Assembly (NCBI GenBank): GCA_963742105.1
Contig: CAVUKN010000007.1
Coordinates: forward strand, 372,001 to 436,000
Direction of reading: 5' to 3'
DNA: 64,000 bases
From: Gp6-AA40 sp963742105
GTDB taxonomy: Bacteria > Acidobacteriota > Vicinamibacteria > Vicinamibacterales > UBA2999
Positions 26,411 through 35,560 of this stretch are shown one piece after another. The notes beneath the pieces are model-generated. The model did no database searches, was not told where the DNA came from, and worked only from the letters and a program-made list of their open reading frames with translations. The translations under genes were made by a program, and so were the position numbers. Each line of letters begins with the position of its first letter. Within the stretch, counting starts at the first letter, position 1.

Positions 26411-26752
26411 GGTCGCAGCAGCAAGGCTCGCCGACAGATCCGCTGACATCGGGCTCATGTCCGTGCCGCTCGAGTAGGCACGCACGGCCATGTGATACGT
26501 CGTGCCCGCAACCGCATTGGGCAGCGTGAAGGTTGTCGTCTTGCCGACGTCGTAAGACGAGGTGTAAGTGCCGGCGGAACTCCCGACGTAGACGATGTAG
26601 CCAGTGACGGTCGGTTCGGGATTCGGATCCCATGCGATGGTGATCGTTGCTGCCGCCGCAGTTGACGTGAGGACGAACGCGGATGCCACGAACATCGCTG
26701 CACGCCGGATCGAACGCCGAAGCGCACCTTTCGTACGCTGCACAGTACTCAC
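24557..26752 (-). CDS. Secreted fibronectin-like repeat protein
   Basis: A 731-residue protein from GTG 26752 with AAGGGAG upstream. A basic N-terminus and hydrophobic segment (AAMFVASAFVLTSTAAAA) form a signal peptide. One fibronectin type III domain follows (TITIAWDPNPEPTVTGYIV). Then come six ~103-residue repeats with TSQTPTFSWSAVPNATSYYL, LGVSDARQSGV, a Cys pair (GCGAGTGTCS) and GDGPWSATRSFTV. Each repeat is an Ig/Fn-like sandwich with one probable disulfide. The protein ends KKKKN with no cell-wall or PEP-CTERM sorting signal. Role probably adhesion or matrix; this is inference. Confidence 0.85.
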   Translation of the reverse strand: MSTVQRTKGALRRSIRRAAMFVASAFVLTSTAAAATITIAWDPNPEPTVTGYIVYVGSSAGTYTSSYDVGKTTTFTLPNAVAGTTYHMAVRAYSSGTDMSPMSADLSASLAAATTLTAPTLVAPVGTTTSPSPTFTWAAVPNATSYFLGVSDTRQNGIVQQVYSAAAAGCSAGTGTCAVTPATTLATGSASWAVVPSNSGGDGPWSATRSFTVGSPLPTTAPTLVAPVNTATSQTPTFSWSAVPNATSYFLGVSDARQSGVVQQVYSAAAVGCGAGTGTCSITPTVSLATGTANWAVLASNAAGDGPWSATRSFTVGSPLPTTAPTLVAPVNTATSQTPTFSWSAVPNATSYYLGVSDARQSGVIKQVYSAAAVGCGAGTGTCSITPAVSLAPGTANWAVVASNAAGDGPWSATRSFTVGSPLPTTAPTLVAPVNTATSQTPTFSWSAVPNATSYYLGVSDARQSGVIKQVYSAAALGCGAGTGTCSVTPAVSLAPGTANWAVVASNTAGDGPWSATRSFTVGSPLPTTAPTLVAPVNTATSQTPTFSWSAVPNATSYYLGVTDTRQSGVIQQVYSAAAIGCGAGTGTCSVAPGVTLAPGTASWAVVASNAAGTGPWSATRTFTVSSPIPTTAPTQLAPVNTTTSQTPTFSWSAVPSAATYFLSVTDAQGNRLQQVYSAATLGCATGTTCSITPAVTLSVGSANWAVVGSSPAGDGPWSPTRTFTVKKKKN

Positions 26753-27245
26753 TGACAGACTCCCTTCCCGGGGGCGCCGCTGTCGACAGCGGTTGAAAAC
26801 GTGTTGCTTGTGTCGGCGGGGGGACCGGACACACGAACCGGGCGCGCGGGGTGCGCCTCGCTCTTCTGTAAGGCAAGAGCGTCGCCAACTTTCAGCGCCG
26901 GCGAAATGTGTGAGTTCAGTTCGTAAATGAGCGTTGGCGTCGTCTCGACAGCGGCGTGTCAACCCAGGCGGCGCCGAGGCGGATTGCAGTTTTGATCGGT
27001 CACTTACGCGTTGGTTCGATCAGAAAGTGCAATGGCGTGCGCTGTGCCCGGTACGACACGCTTTCTGCAAGACGCATCGCGTCGTGCGCGCCTCTGCGTG
27101 CGATGTTCAGTCTGGGCGGAAGTGTGTGGGCGGATGACATTCGGCGCGACGAACAGGTCGCACACGTTCGGAAAGCGGGCCGAGAGGGAGCGGAAGGGAT
27201 GGCGTCGTCGTGTGACGACTCGTCGGCGTCAGCGGGAGCGGGCGA
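26753..27245. other. Intergenic region upstream of the repeat protein
   Basis: No gene seen. The long leader of the fibronectin-repeat gene may lie here. It contains a hairpin at 26859-26881 (CGCTCTT, 9-base loop, AAGAGCG). I cannot match it to a known riboswitch. Confidence 0.4.
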
Positions 27246-28061
27246 TCAGAAGCGAACGTTGCCGCCCCAGTAGAACCCCTTCATGCGCATGTTGGCGGTA
27301 TCGGTGTCCGACGTGTAGTCCACCTTCAGCGACCGGTAACCACCGAGGATCGCGAAGTTGTGACCGGCATTGACGGTCGCGTAGACGTCGAAGTCGACGA
27401 AGTGACCATCCCAGTCGGTCTTCAGGCGATCGAATCCTTTGAACCTCGTCACCTCGATGTTGAACTCGCCGGTGACCGAGACCAGCCGATGCGGATACGC
27501 TCTGGCCCCGAGGCCGACGGTGGGCACCCAGACGCGCACATCGGCGTCTTCGCTGCCGTACGGTCCGGCCTCGATGTTCGCTGAGAACTTGTTGTCCTTC
27601 ACATCGGTGATCATGCCGAGGTAACCGCGTCCGGCCGAGACGAAGTCCCATTCATAGCCATAGCGACGCAGCCGCCAGTCGACGTTCATTGACACCGGCG
27701 CACTGACCGGAACGGTCAGTCCACCGAACTGAATCGTGCGGGTGATGACGGCCTCCTTCGAGTAGCTGATCGGAATGGAGCCGTAACGGAACTTGTGCTT
27801 GCCCGCCTTCGAGATGACGCTGTACTCCGTGAAGCGATCCTTCTCGAGGCCGAACTCCTGGACGAAATCGACCGGACCGACACCGAGGCCGGCGAGGTCG
27901 CCAGTGGACAGCGACAGCTGCGGAGTGGGTGACCAGAAACGCAGCGTGAATTCGACGCGATACTGCTCGCCCGCTCCCGCGTCGGAGTGGGACTGGAACT
28001 GCGCCTCAGCCCTGGTGGCGGCGAGGAGCACGACGAGAAAGGTTGCTGCGCGCTTGGTCAT
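27246..28061 (-). CDS. Outer-membrane beta-barrel protein, unknown
   Basis: A 271-residue protein with a signal peptide (RAATFLVVLLAATRAEAQ). Alternating strands follow: YRVEFTLRFWSP, YGYEWDFVSAGRGYLGM, FSANIEAGPYG and FVDFDVYATVNAGHNFAILG. It ends GFYWGGNVRF, with a terminal Phe as in proteins recognised by the BAM complex. An 8-10 strand barrel is likely. No family-specific motif identifies the cargo. ATG 28061 begins directly before the signal peptide. Confidence 0.8.
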   Translation of the reverse strand: MTKRAATFLVVLLAATRAEAQFQSHSDAGAGEQYRVEFTLRFWSPTPQLSLSTGDLAGLGVGPVDFVQEFGLEKDRFTEYSVISKAGKHKFRYGSIPISYSKEAVITRTIQFGGLTVPVSAPVSMNVDWRLRRYGYEWDFVSAGRGYLGMITDVKDNKFSANIEAGPYGSEDADVRVWVPTVGLGARAYPHRLVSVTGEFNIEVTRFKGFDRLKTDWDGHFVDFDVYATVNAGHNFAILGGYRSLKVDYTSDTDTANMRMKGFYWGGNVRF

Positions 28062-28144
28062 CGTGTGAAGTGTATCGGTCGAACGGGGCTCACGCTGCAC
28101 TCAATCCGCGTTGCCCCCGAAGGCGGACGAGCGCGCCGAAGTGG

Positions 28145-28762
28145 CTACTGTGGAATGCCATCAGAACGGGGGCTTCCGGCCGGCGTATCCAGAGCCGGTC
28201 CACCGTCCAGCGGCGCGTCGGCCGGAGGGAAACTCGCCGGCGGGGGCGGGGCGGGATCGGGGATCTTCCGGGTGGCTTCGCGACGCCGGAACAGGCGATC
28301 GATCAGGCGCGGAGAGCTGGCCTGCGGGTCCCAGCCGAGGCGCAGGACGGTGAGGTCGACCGACTTGCGGCCGAACGCGAGCGCTTCGTTGCAGCTCCAC
28401 ATGTAGAGATCGAGTTCCCGGCCCTGCACCGCCGGTCCGGTATCCATGATCGTGTAGACGCCGCTGTACTTCGGCACGCCAGCCGCCACATTGACCACGC
28501 TACCGACCGGCAGGAGCTGCGGATCGGCGGCGGCGACGCCGGTGCGGGGATTCACCCCCGAGGCCGTTGTCGAACCCTTGCAGTAGGCGGTGGCAGTGAA
28601 CGCGAGTCGCGATCCGGGTGGCGGGGCGGCATGCTCCGCCAGCAGCTTCTGGATGGCGAAGTACTGGGAGTCGAATATCCGTGTCTCGTAGACGAAGACG
28701 AACCCCACCATCAGGATGATGAGGGCCACCGCCTTCCGCCAGAACGAATAAGCAAGGATCAT
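28145..28762 (-). CDS. 3D-domain (MltA-like) envelope protein
   Basis: A 205-residue protein with an N-terminal transmembrane anchor (AVALIILMVGFVFVYETRIF). A 3D domain follows at about residues 53-145: FTATAYCKGSTTASGVNPR, LPVGSVVNVAAGVPKYSG, VYTIMDTGPAVQGRELDLYM and FGRKSVDLTVLRLG, carrying the three Asp residues that name the domain. The C-terminus is Pro-rich. The domain is the catalytic double-psi barrel of MltA-type transglycosylases and Rpf-like proteins. The ATG overlaps the thiL stop (ATGA), so the two are coupled. Confidence 0.85.
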   Translation of the reverse strand: MILAYSFWRKAVALIILMVGFVFVYETRIFDSQYFAIQKLLAEHAAPPPGSRLAFTATAYCKGSTTASGVNPRTGVAAADPQLLPVGSVVNVAAGVPKYSGVYTIMDTGPAVQGRELDLYMWSCNEALAFGRKSVDLTVLRLGWDPQASSPRLIDRLFRRREATRKIPDPAPPPPASFPPADAPLDGGPALDTPAGSPRSDGIPQ

Positions 28763-29820
28763 CGGAAATGATCGAACCCGGCCGGCAGCGCGCGTGGTCC
28801 CGTACTGGTCGACAGCACCACCTCCCGGTTGCGCGTCACGGCGCCAATCCGGGTTATCGGCAGATCGCCCACGCCTGTTCGCACCGCGCGCAGGCGGCCG
28901 CGCCACGAGGGTCGTACTGTGAACAGCAGTTCGTAGTCGTCGCCCCCGGCGACGGCCGTCTCCACGGCATCGCCACCTTGGACCGCGTGCCAATCGCGGA
29001 CGCCCTGCGCAATCGGCAGCGACCCGACTTCGATGTGCATGCCGACGTCGGACGCCTCGGCAATCTGTTGCACGGCATCCGACAATCCGTCACTCAAATC
29101 CATGCAGCTCGTGGCTGCGCGATTGCGTCCGAGCAGACCGCCGGCGCGGACGCGGGGCACGGGGCGGAGGTACCTCTCGACGCAGAGTGTGCCGTCAGCA
29201 TCACGTGGCGCGGGCCTTGTCAGGCTCGCGTTAGCGACGGTGGCAAGCCCCGTCCCACGATCACCCATCAACATCTTCAATCCGACGGCCGCGGCCCCGA
29301 GCGAACCGGTCACGTACACCTCGTCTCCCGGGCGCGCCCCGGCGCGCGTCAGCACCTTACGCGGCTTCACGCTGCCAATGGCGGTGACGTCGATGACCAG
29401 CGGCCCGACCGTGCGCGTCACGTTGCCGCCGACGACCGCCACGCCATGCGCTGCCGCGAGCGGCAGGAGCCCGTCGAGCAGTGAATCGATGGCGGCGGCA
29501 TCGACCGATTCCGGCAGCACGAGCGACAGCAGCGCGGCCCGCGGGCGGGCGCCCATCGCGGCGAGATCGCTCAGGTTCACGGCAAGTGCCCGGTGTCCGA
29601 CCGCCTCGAGCGGGACGAAGGCGCGATCGAAATGAACGCCTTCGACCACCGCGTCGGTGGTCAGGACGTCGTACGCGCCCCGTTCAGGCGCGAGGACCGC
29701 GGCATCGTCGCCGGGTCCCACCTGCACCCACGAAGGCGCCTGGAGGGACGCTGCCAGCCGCGTCGTAATGCGCCGGATCAGCGCCCGCTCACCGAGGGAG
29801 GAGAGGGAGTGATGAGTCAA
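28759..29820 (-). CDS. thiL: Thiamine-monophosphate kinase
   Basis: A 353-residue protein of normal length. VGPGDDAAVL near the N-terminus binds Mg-ATP. TTDAVVEGVHFDRAF, VNLSDLAAMGARPRAALLSL and VVGGNVTRT follow in the order of the AIR-synthase-like fold, and CMDLSDGLSDAVQQIAEAS and GGDDYELLFTV lie in the C-terminal domain. It makes thiamine diphosphate from thiamine monophosphate in the cytoplasm. No other thi genes are nearby. It lies directly downstream of the 6S RNA gene. Confidence 0.96.
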   Translation of the reverse strand: MTHHSLSSLGERALIRRITTRLAASLQAPSWVQVGPGDDAAVLAPERGAYDVLTTDAVVEGVHFDRAFVPLEAVGHRALAVNLSDLAAMGARPRAALLSLVLPESVDAAAIDSLLDGLLPLAAAHGVAVVGGNVTRTVGPLVIDVTAIGSVKPRKVLTRAGARPGDEVYVTGSLGAAAVGLKMLMGDRGTGLATVANASLTRPAPRDADGTLCVERYLRPVPRVRAGGLLGRNRAATSCMDLSDGLSDAVQQIAEASDVGMHIEVGSLPIAQGVRDWHAVQGGDAVETAVAGGDDYELLFTVRPSWRGRLRAVRTGVGDLPITRIGAVTRNREVVLSTSTGPRALPAGFDHFR

Positions 29821-29822
29821 AG

Positions 29823-30004
29823 AGCCCCGCTTTGCCGTGTGGGGAGGTCGTATGAACCTGCGTTAGCAGGTGGAGCCGCTGTTATCGGCCGCGCTTCAGG
29901 CTTCCTCGGAACAGAGGCATGCACAACACGCGACCTCGCGGCTCGCTTGATTGTTACATCGGCTCAGACGAGCCTCCGAAACCATCACGAGCAAAGCAGA
30001 AGCT
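29823..30004 (-). ncRNA. ssrS: 6S RNA
   Basis: The minus-strand sequence of about 182 bases sits between zapA and thiL, the same neighbourhood as in many Proteobacteria. The ends pair: GCTTTGC and CGTG near the 5' end with CACG and GCAAAGC near the 3' end. CTGAGCCGATG, CCGAGGAAGCCTGAAG and CCACCTGCTAACGCAGGTTC match the central bubble flanks and the 3' arm of E. coli 6S RNA in order and spacing. 6S RNA mimics an open promoter and sequesters RNA polymerase. Ends are placed from the terminal helix and are accurate to a few bases. Confidence 0.85.
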
Positions 30005-30035
30005 GGAGGATCTTAACGTGCTGTTCGGCGGGGGG

Positions 30036-30350
30036 TCAAGGCGCGCTGATTGCCTGGGTGGTCGTGACCTGCGCCAGCACCTCGTCCACGAGCTGCTCGA
30101 GGCGGAGGGCGCGATCGTTCAGTTCGCCGCGCGCGGTGGACTGGACTTCGCGCGCCCGGAAGTATTCGTCCGCGATATTGAGGGCCACCAGGAGGGCGAG
30201 CCCGAGCAGATCGCTGGCCGGCGCCGCTTCGGCGGCCGCGCGCATCTTGCCGTCGACGTACGCCGCCAGCTCGGCGACGTAACGCTCGTCGAGGGAACTG
30301 CGAATCGGATACCGTTGGCCCGCAATCTCGACGGTGACCACTCTGTTCAT
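30036..30350 (-). CDS. zapA: Cell division protein ZapA
   Basis: A 104-residue protein with the ZapA pattern: VTVEIAGQRYPIRSSLDERY, ELAAYVDGKMRAAAE, LLGLALLVALNIADEYFRAR. A C-terminal coiled coil follows (ELNDRALRLEQLVDEVLAQ). ZapA tetramers bundle FtsZ filaments at midcell. A zapB-like gene lies 98 bases upstream on the same strand, and 6S RNA follows downstream. Confidence 0.93.
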   Translation of the reverse strand: MNRVVTVEIAGQRYPIRSSLDERYVAELAAYVDGKMRAAAEAAPASDLLGLALLVALNIADEYFRAREVQSTARGELNDRALRLEQLVDEVLAQVTTTQAISAP

Positions 30351-30448
30351 CTGCGATGATCGATCTGCACGGTGCGAATCGTCTCGAGCGTTCGAGCCAT
30401 CGACCTGCGGCGTGAGTCAATCTCGAGTCGCGGACTGTCGATGGCCAT

Positions 30449-30721
30449 TCAGATCGCTTCGATCTGCTGCAGCATCTCGCTGACGCGCGTGCGGATGACT
30501 TCGCGCTCTTCCCGCAACACCGACAGCTCGGAGCTCACCTGGTCGGCGTCCGCGAGCTGCGCCCGCAGCTGCTCGATTTGTGCCTCCAGGCGCGCGTTGG
30601 CGTCGAGCGCCTGCGCCTTTTCCGCCCGGAGCTGCGTGACCATGCCCACGAGCAGCCCGATCTTTTCTTCCAGCCGATCGATCGGTTCGAGATCTACTGT
30701 TCGCGCCACCTGCTTCGCCAT
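30449..30721 (-). CDS. ZapB-like coiled-coil protein
   Basis: A 90-residue protein from ATG 30721, predicted almost entirely coiled coil: LEPIDRLEEKIGLLVGMV, LRAEKAQALDANARLEAQIE and SELSVLREEREVIRTRVSEM. Size, heptad pattern and position just before zapA fit a ZapB-type partner that links ZapA-FtsZ to the nucleoid. Sequence alone cannot exclude another short coiled-coil protein. The frame stays open upstream of the ATG, but that part is repeat sequence. Confidence 0.75.
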   Translation of the reverse strand: MAKQVARTVDLEPIDRLEEKIGLLVGMVTQLRAEKAQALDANARLEAQIEQLRAQLADADQVSSELSVLREEREVIRTRVSEMLQQIEAI

Positions 30722-30734
30722 CCGTCCTCTTGAC

Positions 30735-30830
30735 AATCGTGAATCGTGAATCATGAATCGTGAATCACTCCATGAACGGGAAGCTGGTCCGTGGCTGCCT
30801 GCGTTCACGATTCACCATTCAGCGATTCAG
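30735..30830. repeat. Heptamer tandem repeats forming a hairpin (TGAATCR type)
   Basis: CGTGAATCGTGAATCATGAA and a further two units lie at 30735-30768. An inverted set, CACGATTCACCATTCAGCGA, is at 30805-30830. The unit is 7 bases (GTGAATC). The same unit recurs at 62299-62345. Confidence 0.75.
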
Positions 30831-30885
30831 CGTTGGAAATGTGATGCGGTCGGAATGGTGCCACGAATACGGTGAGCAGGCAAGG

Positions 30886-33612
<2,727 letters not shown>

Positions 33613-33702
33613 GTTGCGCGGGATCTTACCGCCAAAGACGCAAATTTCGCCGTCCGCCTGTCCCAGGCTCGTCGCCTTTAATCGCGGCCTCGCACGAGTC
33701 TT

Positions 33703-33800
33703 TCTCCGGGCACCCGCGTAGGCGCCTACGAAATTCTTGCGCCGCTCGGGGCTGGCGGAATGGGGAGGTCTATCGCGCGTCGGCTGCCCGCCGACACGCG
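33703..33800 (+). pseudogene. Kinase N-terminal fragment
   Basis: The plus strand reads SPGTRVGAYEILAPLGAGGM, then a one-base deletion, then GEVYRAS. This is the opening of another kinase-propeller gene, in the opposite direction to its intact neighbours. Nothing of the kinase core follows. Confidence 0.65.
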
Positions 33801-33821
33801 CCGCGATCGACGTGCTCGTTG

Positions 33822-33960
33822 CCGCGGCCTGACGTGGACGCGTCGCGCGTCGCCACGCTCGGGATGTCGATGGACAGCACGATGGCCTGGTACCTCGCCG
33901 CGCTGGACGAGCGCGTGAAGGTGACCGTCGACATCAACTGCGGCGGGAGGTGCTCGCGTT
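33822..33960 (+). pseudogene. Alpha/beta-hydrolase (acetyl-xylan-esterase-like) fragment
   Basis: RPDVDASRVATLGMSMDSTM then AWYLAALDERVKVTVDINCG matches the region around the nucleophile elbow of acidobacterial dienelactone/acetyl-xylan esterases. There Asp replaces the Gly after GMSM. About 45 residues remain, with no N- or C-terminal parts. Confidence 0.5.
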
Positions 33961-34053
33961 CCTGAAGCGCTGGCTGTGAGGCGGCGCGCTCTGGCCGGCC
34001 CCGCGGTAATCCGACGTCCTCCGATCCGGCTTCATCTGCGCGATAATCCCGTC

Positions 34054-34326
34054 GTGGACGCTGCGGTTCGCTCGCCCCTCGCGGATGATACGTCGCTGGA
34101 CGTCGAGGCACGCCAGGTGGCGCTCTGGCAGCGGATGTCGCGCGAGGACAAGGCCGTGGTCGTTTCCGGGCTGTGCCGCGCTGTCTTCGAGGCAGCCACT
34201 GAGGGCGTCCGGCGTCGCTACCCTGACAGCACGCCGCGTGAGCAGTTTCTGCGGCTCGCGATCCTGCGGCTCGGGCGCGAGCTGGCGGTTGAGGCGTTCC
34301 CTGACGCGGCAGACCTGCAGAACTAG
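34054..34326 (+). CDS. Hypothetical protein paired with nucleotidyltransferase
   Basis: A 90-residue helical protein from GTG 34054: LDVEARQVALWQRMSREDKA, LCRAVFEAATEGVRRRYPDS, REQFLRLAILRLGRELAVEA. Short proteins of this type commonly precede a minimal nucleotidyltransferase, as here (9 bases between them). They may form a toxin-antitoxin-like pair, but that is inference from arrangement only. No catalytic motif is visible. Confidence 0.65.
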   Translation: MDAAVRSPLADDTSLDVEARQVALWQRMSREDKAVVVSGLCRAVFEAATEGVRRRYPDSTPREQFLRLAILRLGRELAVEAFPDAADLQN

Positions 34327-34335
34327 ATTTCTGTT

Positions 34336-34908
34336 GTGGACGACGCGAATCCCTGGTCGGCGGTCGCCGAAGTGGCCCGCGTGTTCGAGGCGCTAGGCCT
34401 TCGCTATGCAGTTGGCGGCTCGCTCGCCAGCAGCGTGGCGGGCGAGCCGCGTTCTACGCAGGACGCCGATATCTCTGTCGACCTCCGGCCCGAACACGTG
34501 GACGCGCTGCTGGACGGTCTGTCGGGCCGCTTCTATGTGCCAGCCGATCGACTCAGACGCGCCGCACGCGAGCGCCTGAGCGTCAATTTGATCCACCTTG
34601 AAACTGCGCTGAAGGTGGATATCTTCGTCGCCGGGGGAACCCCCATCGACGAGGATGTCCTGCGACGGCGCGTCCCGTTCTCGCCACCGTCGGCACATCA
34701 GAGGTTGTATATCTACACGCCTGAAGATGTGCTGTTGCACAAGCTCCGGTGGTACCGGAACGGCGGCGGTACGTCGGAACGCCAGTGGCGCGACGTCATC
34801 GGGATCCTCAGAGTGCAGGGATCGGCGCTGGACCGCGACTATCTCCGACGCGGCGCCGACGCGCTCGCCGTATCCGATTTGCTCGCGCGCGCCTTTGGAG
34901 AAGAGTGA
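34336..34908 (+). CDS. MNT-like nucleotidyltransferase family protein
   Basis: A 190-residue protein from GTG 34336. LRYAVGGSLASSVAGEPRST then QDADISVDLRPE is the nucleotidyltransferase active site (GGS then DAD), and LKVDIFVAGG supplies the third Asp. YTPEDVLLHKLRWYRNGGGT then SERQWRDVIGIL is the C-terminal signature of AbiEii/MNT-like stand-alone enzymes. These often act as antitoxins or RNA-modifying enzymes; the target here is unknown. With its small upstream partner it sits between two halves of a broken kinase gene. Confidence 0.82.
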   Translation: MDDANPWSAVAEVARVFEALGLRYAVGGSLASSVAGEPRSTQDADISVDLRPEHVDALLDGLSGRFYVPADRLRRAARERLSVNLIHLETALKVDIFVAGGTPIDEDVLRRRVPFSPPSAHQRLYIYTPEDVLLHKLRWYRNGGGTSERQWRDVIGILRVQGSALDRDYLRRGADALAVSDLLARAFGEE

Positions 34909-34929
34909 CCCCGCGTCGGGCGACGGACA

Positions 34930-34995
34930 TCAATGCGCCAGCGTCGCGGTCAGCGCGGGCCGCCAGTTGAGGATGACCTCGAATTCCGCTGGTGG
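34930..34995 (-). pseudogene. C-terminal tail of a kinase-propeller protein (minus strand)
   Basis: The minus strand reads FEVILNWRPALTATLAH then stop. This matches the conserved last residues (V-V-L-N-W-x-x-x-L) of both intact kinase-propeller proteins here. Only about 20 codons survive. Confidence 0.5.
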
Positions 34996-35055
34996 CGCCG
35001 TCGCCGACGATGACACCGCGGCTGTCGCTCACCGGCGGCAATCCGGAACCACTCG

Positions 35056-35521
35056 GTGCAATCGGGCCCGCGTGCCTCCGCTCAAGGCCAGGCGCCGCTC
35101 TCGCCGGACGGCAACTGGCTCGCCTCCACGTCGAGCCAGTCGGGCTCTGGGGCGGAGGTCTTTGTCGAGAGCTTTCCCGCCGGCGATACCCGTTATCAGG
35201 TGTCGACGGCGGGCGGGCGCGCCCCGCGATGGGCGCGGCGACGGCCGCGAGCTGTTCTTCCTCGCCGCGCAGGCACCAATGCTCCCGTTCATGGCCGTGT
35301 CCGTCGAAGCGGTCGGGCAGGCGCTCCGTTTAGGGATTCCGCGCGAAATGTTCGAGGTGATGATGTCGAATCCCTCGCATCAATTCCCCATACTGCCGTA
35401 TGCCGTGTCCGGTGACGGCTCCCGTTCCCTGGTTGCGCGCCGGCCTCAGGCGCCGTCGGCTGGCGCCGCCACCAACGCGATCACGGTGGTGATGAACTGG
35501 CAGCAGGCGCTCAAGAACTGA
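35056..35521 (+). pseudogene. C-terminal fragment of a kinase-propeller protein (plus strand)
   Basis: The fragment begins APLSPDGNWLASTSSQSGSG and AEVFVESFPAGDTRYQVSTA. It shifts frame at about 35230 into DGRELFFLAAQAPMLPFMAV and FPILPYAVSGDGSRSL, ending TVVMNWQQALKN. This is the last propeller blade and tail of the family. With the head fragment at 33703 it may be one gene split by the nucleotidyltransferase pair. Confidence 0.7.
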
Positions 35522-35560
35522 AGATGGCGCTGTCACACGCGCGGCCGTTGCTGGCTGCGG

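Noticed and set aside
26753..27245. Cyclic-di-GMP or other riboswitch upstream of the surface protein
   Set aside because: A hairpin exists at 26859-26881 but conserved aptamer motifs are not recognised.
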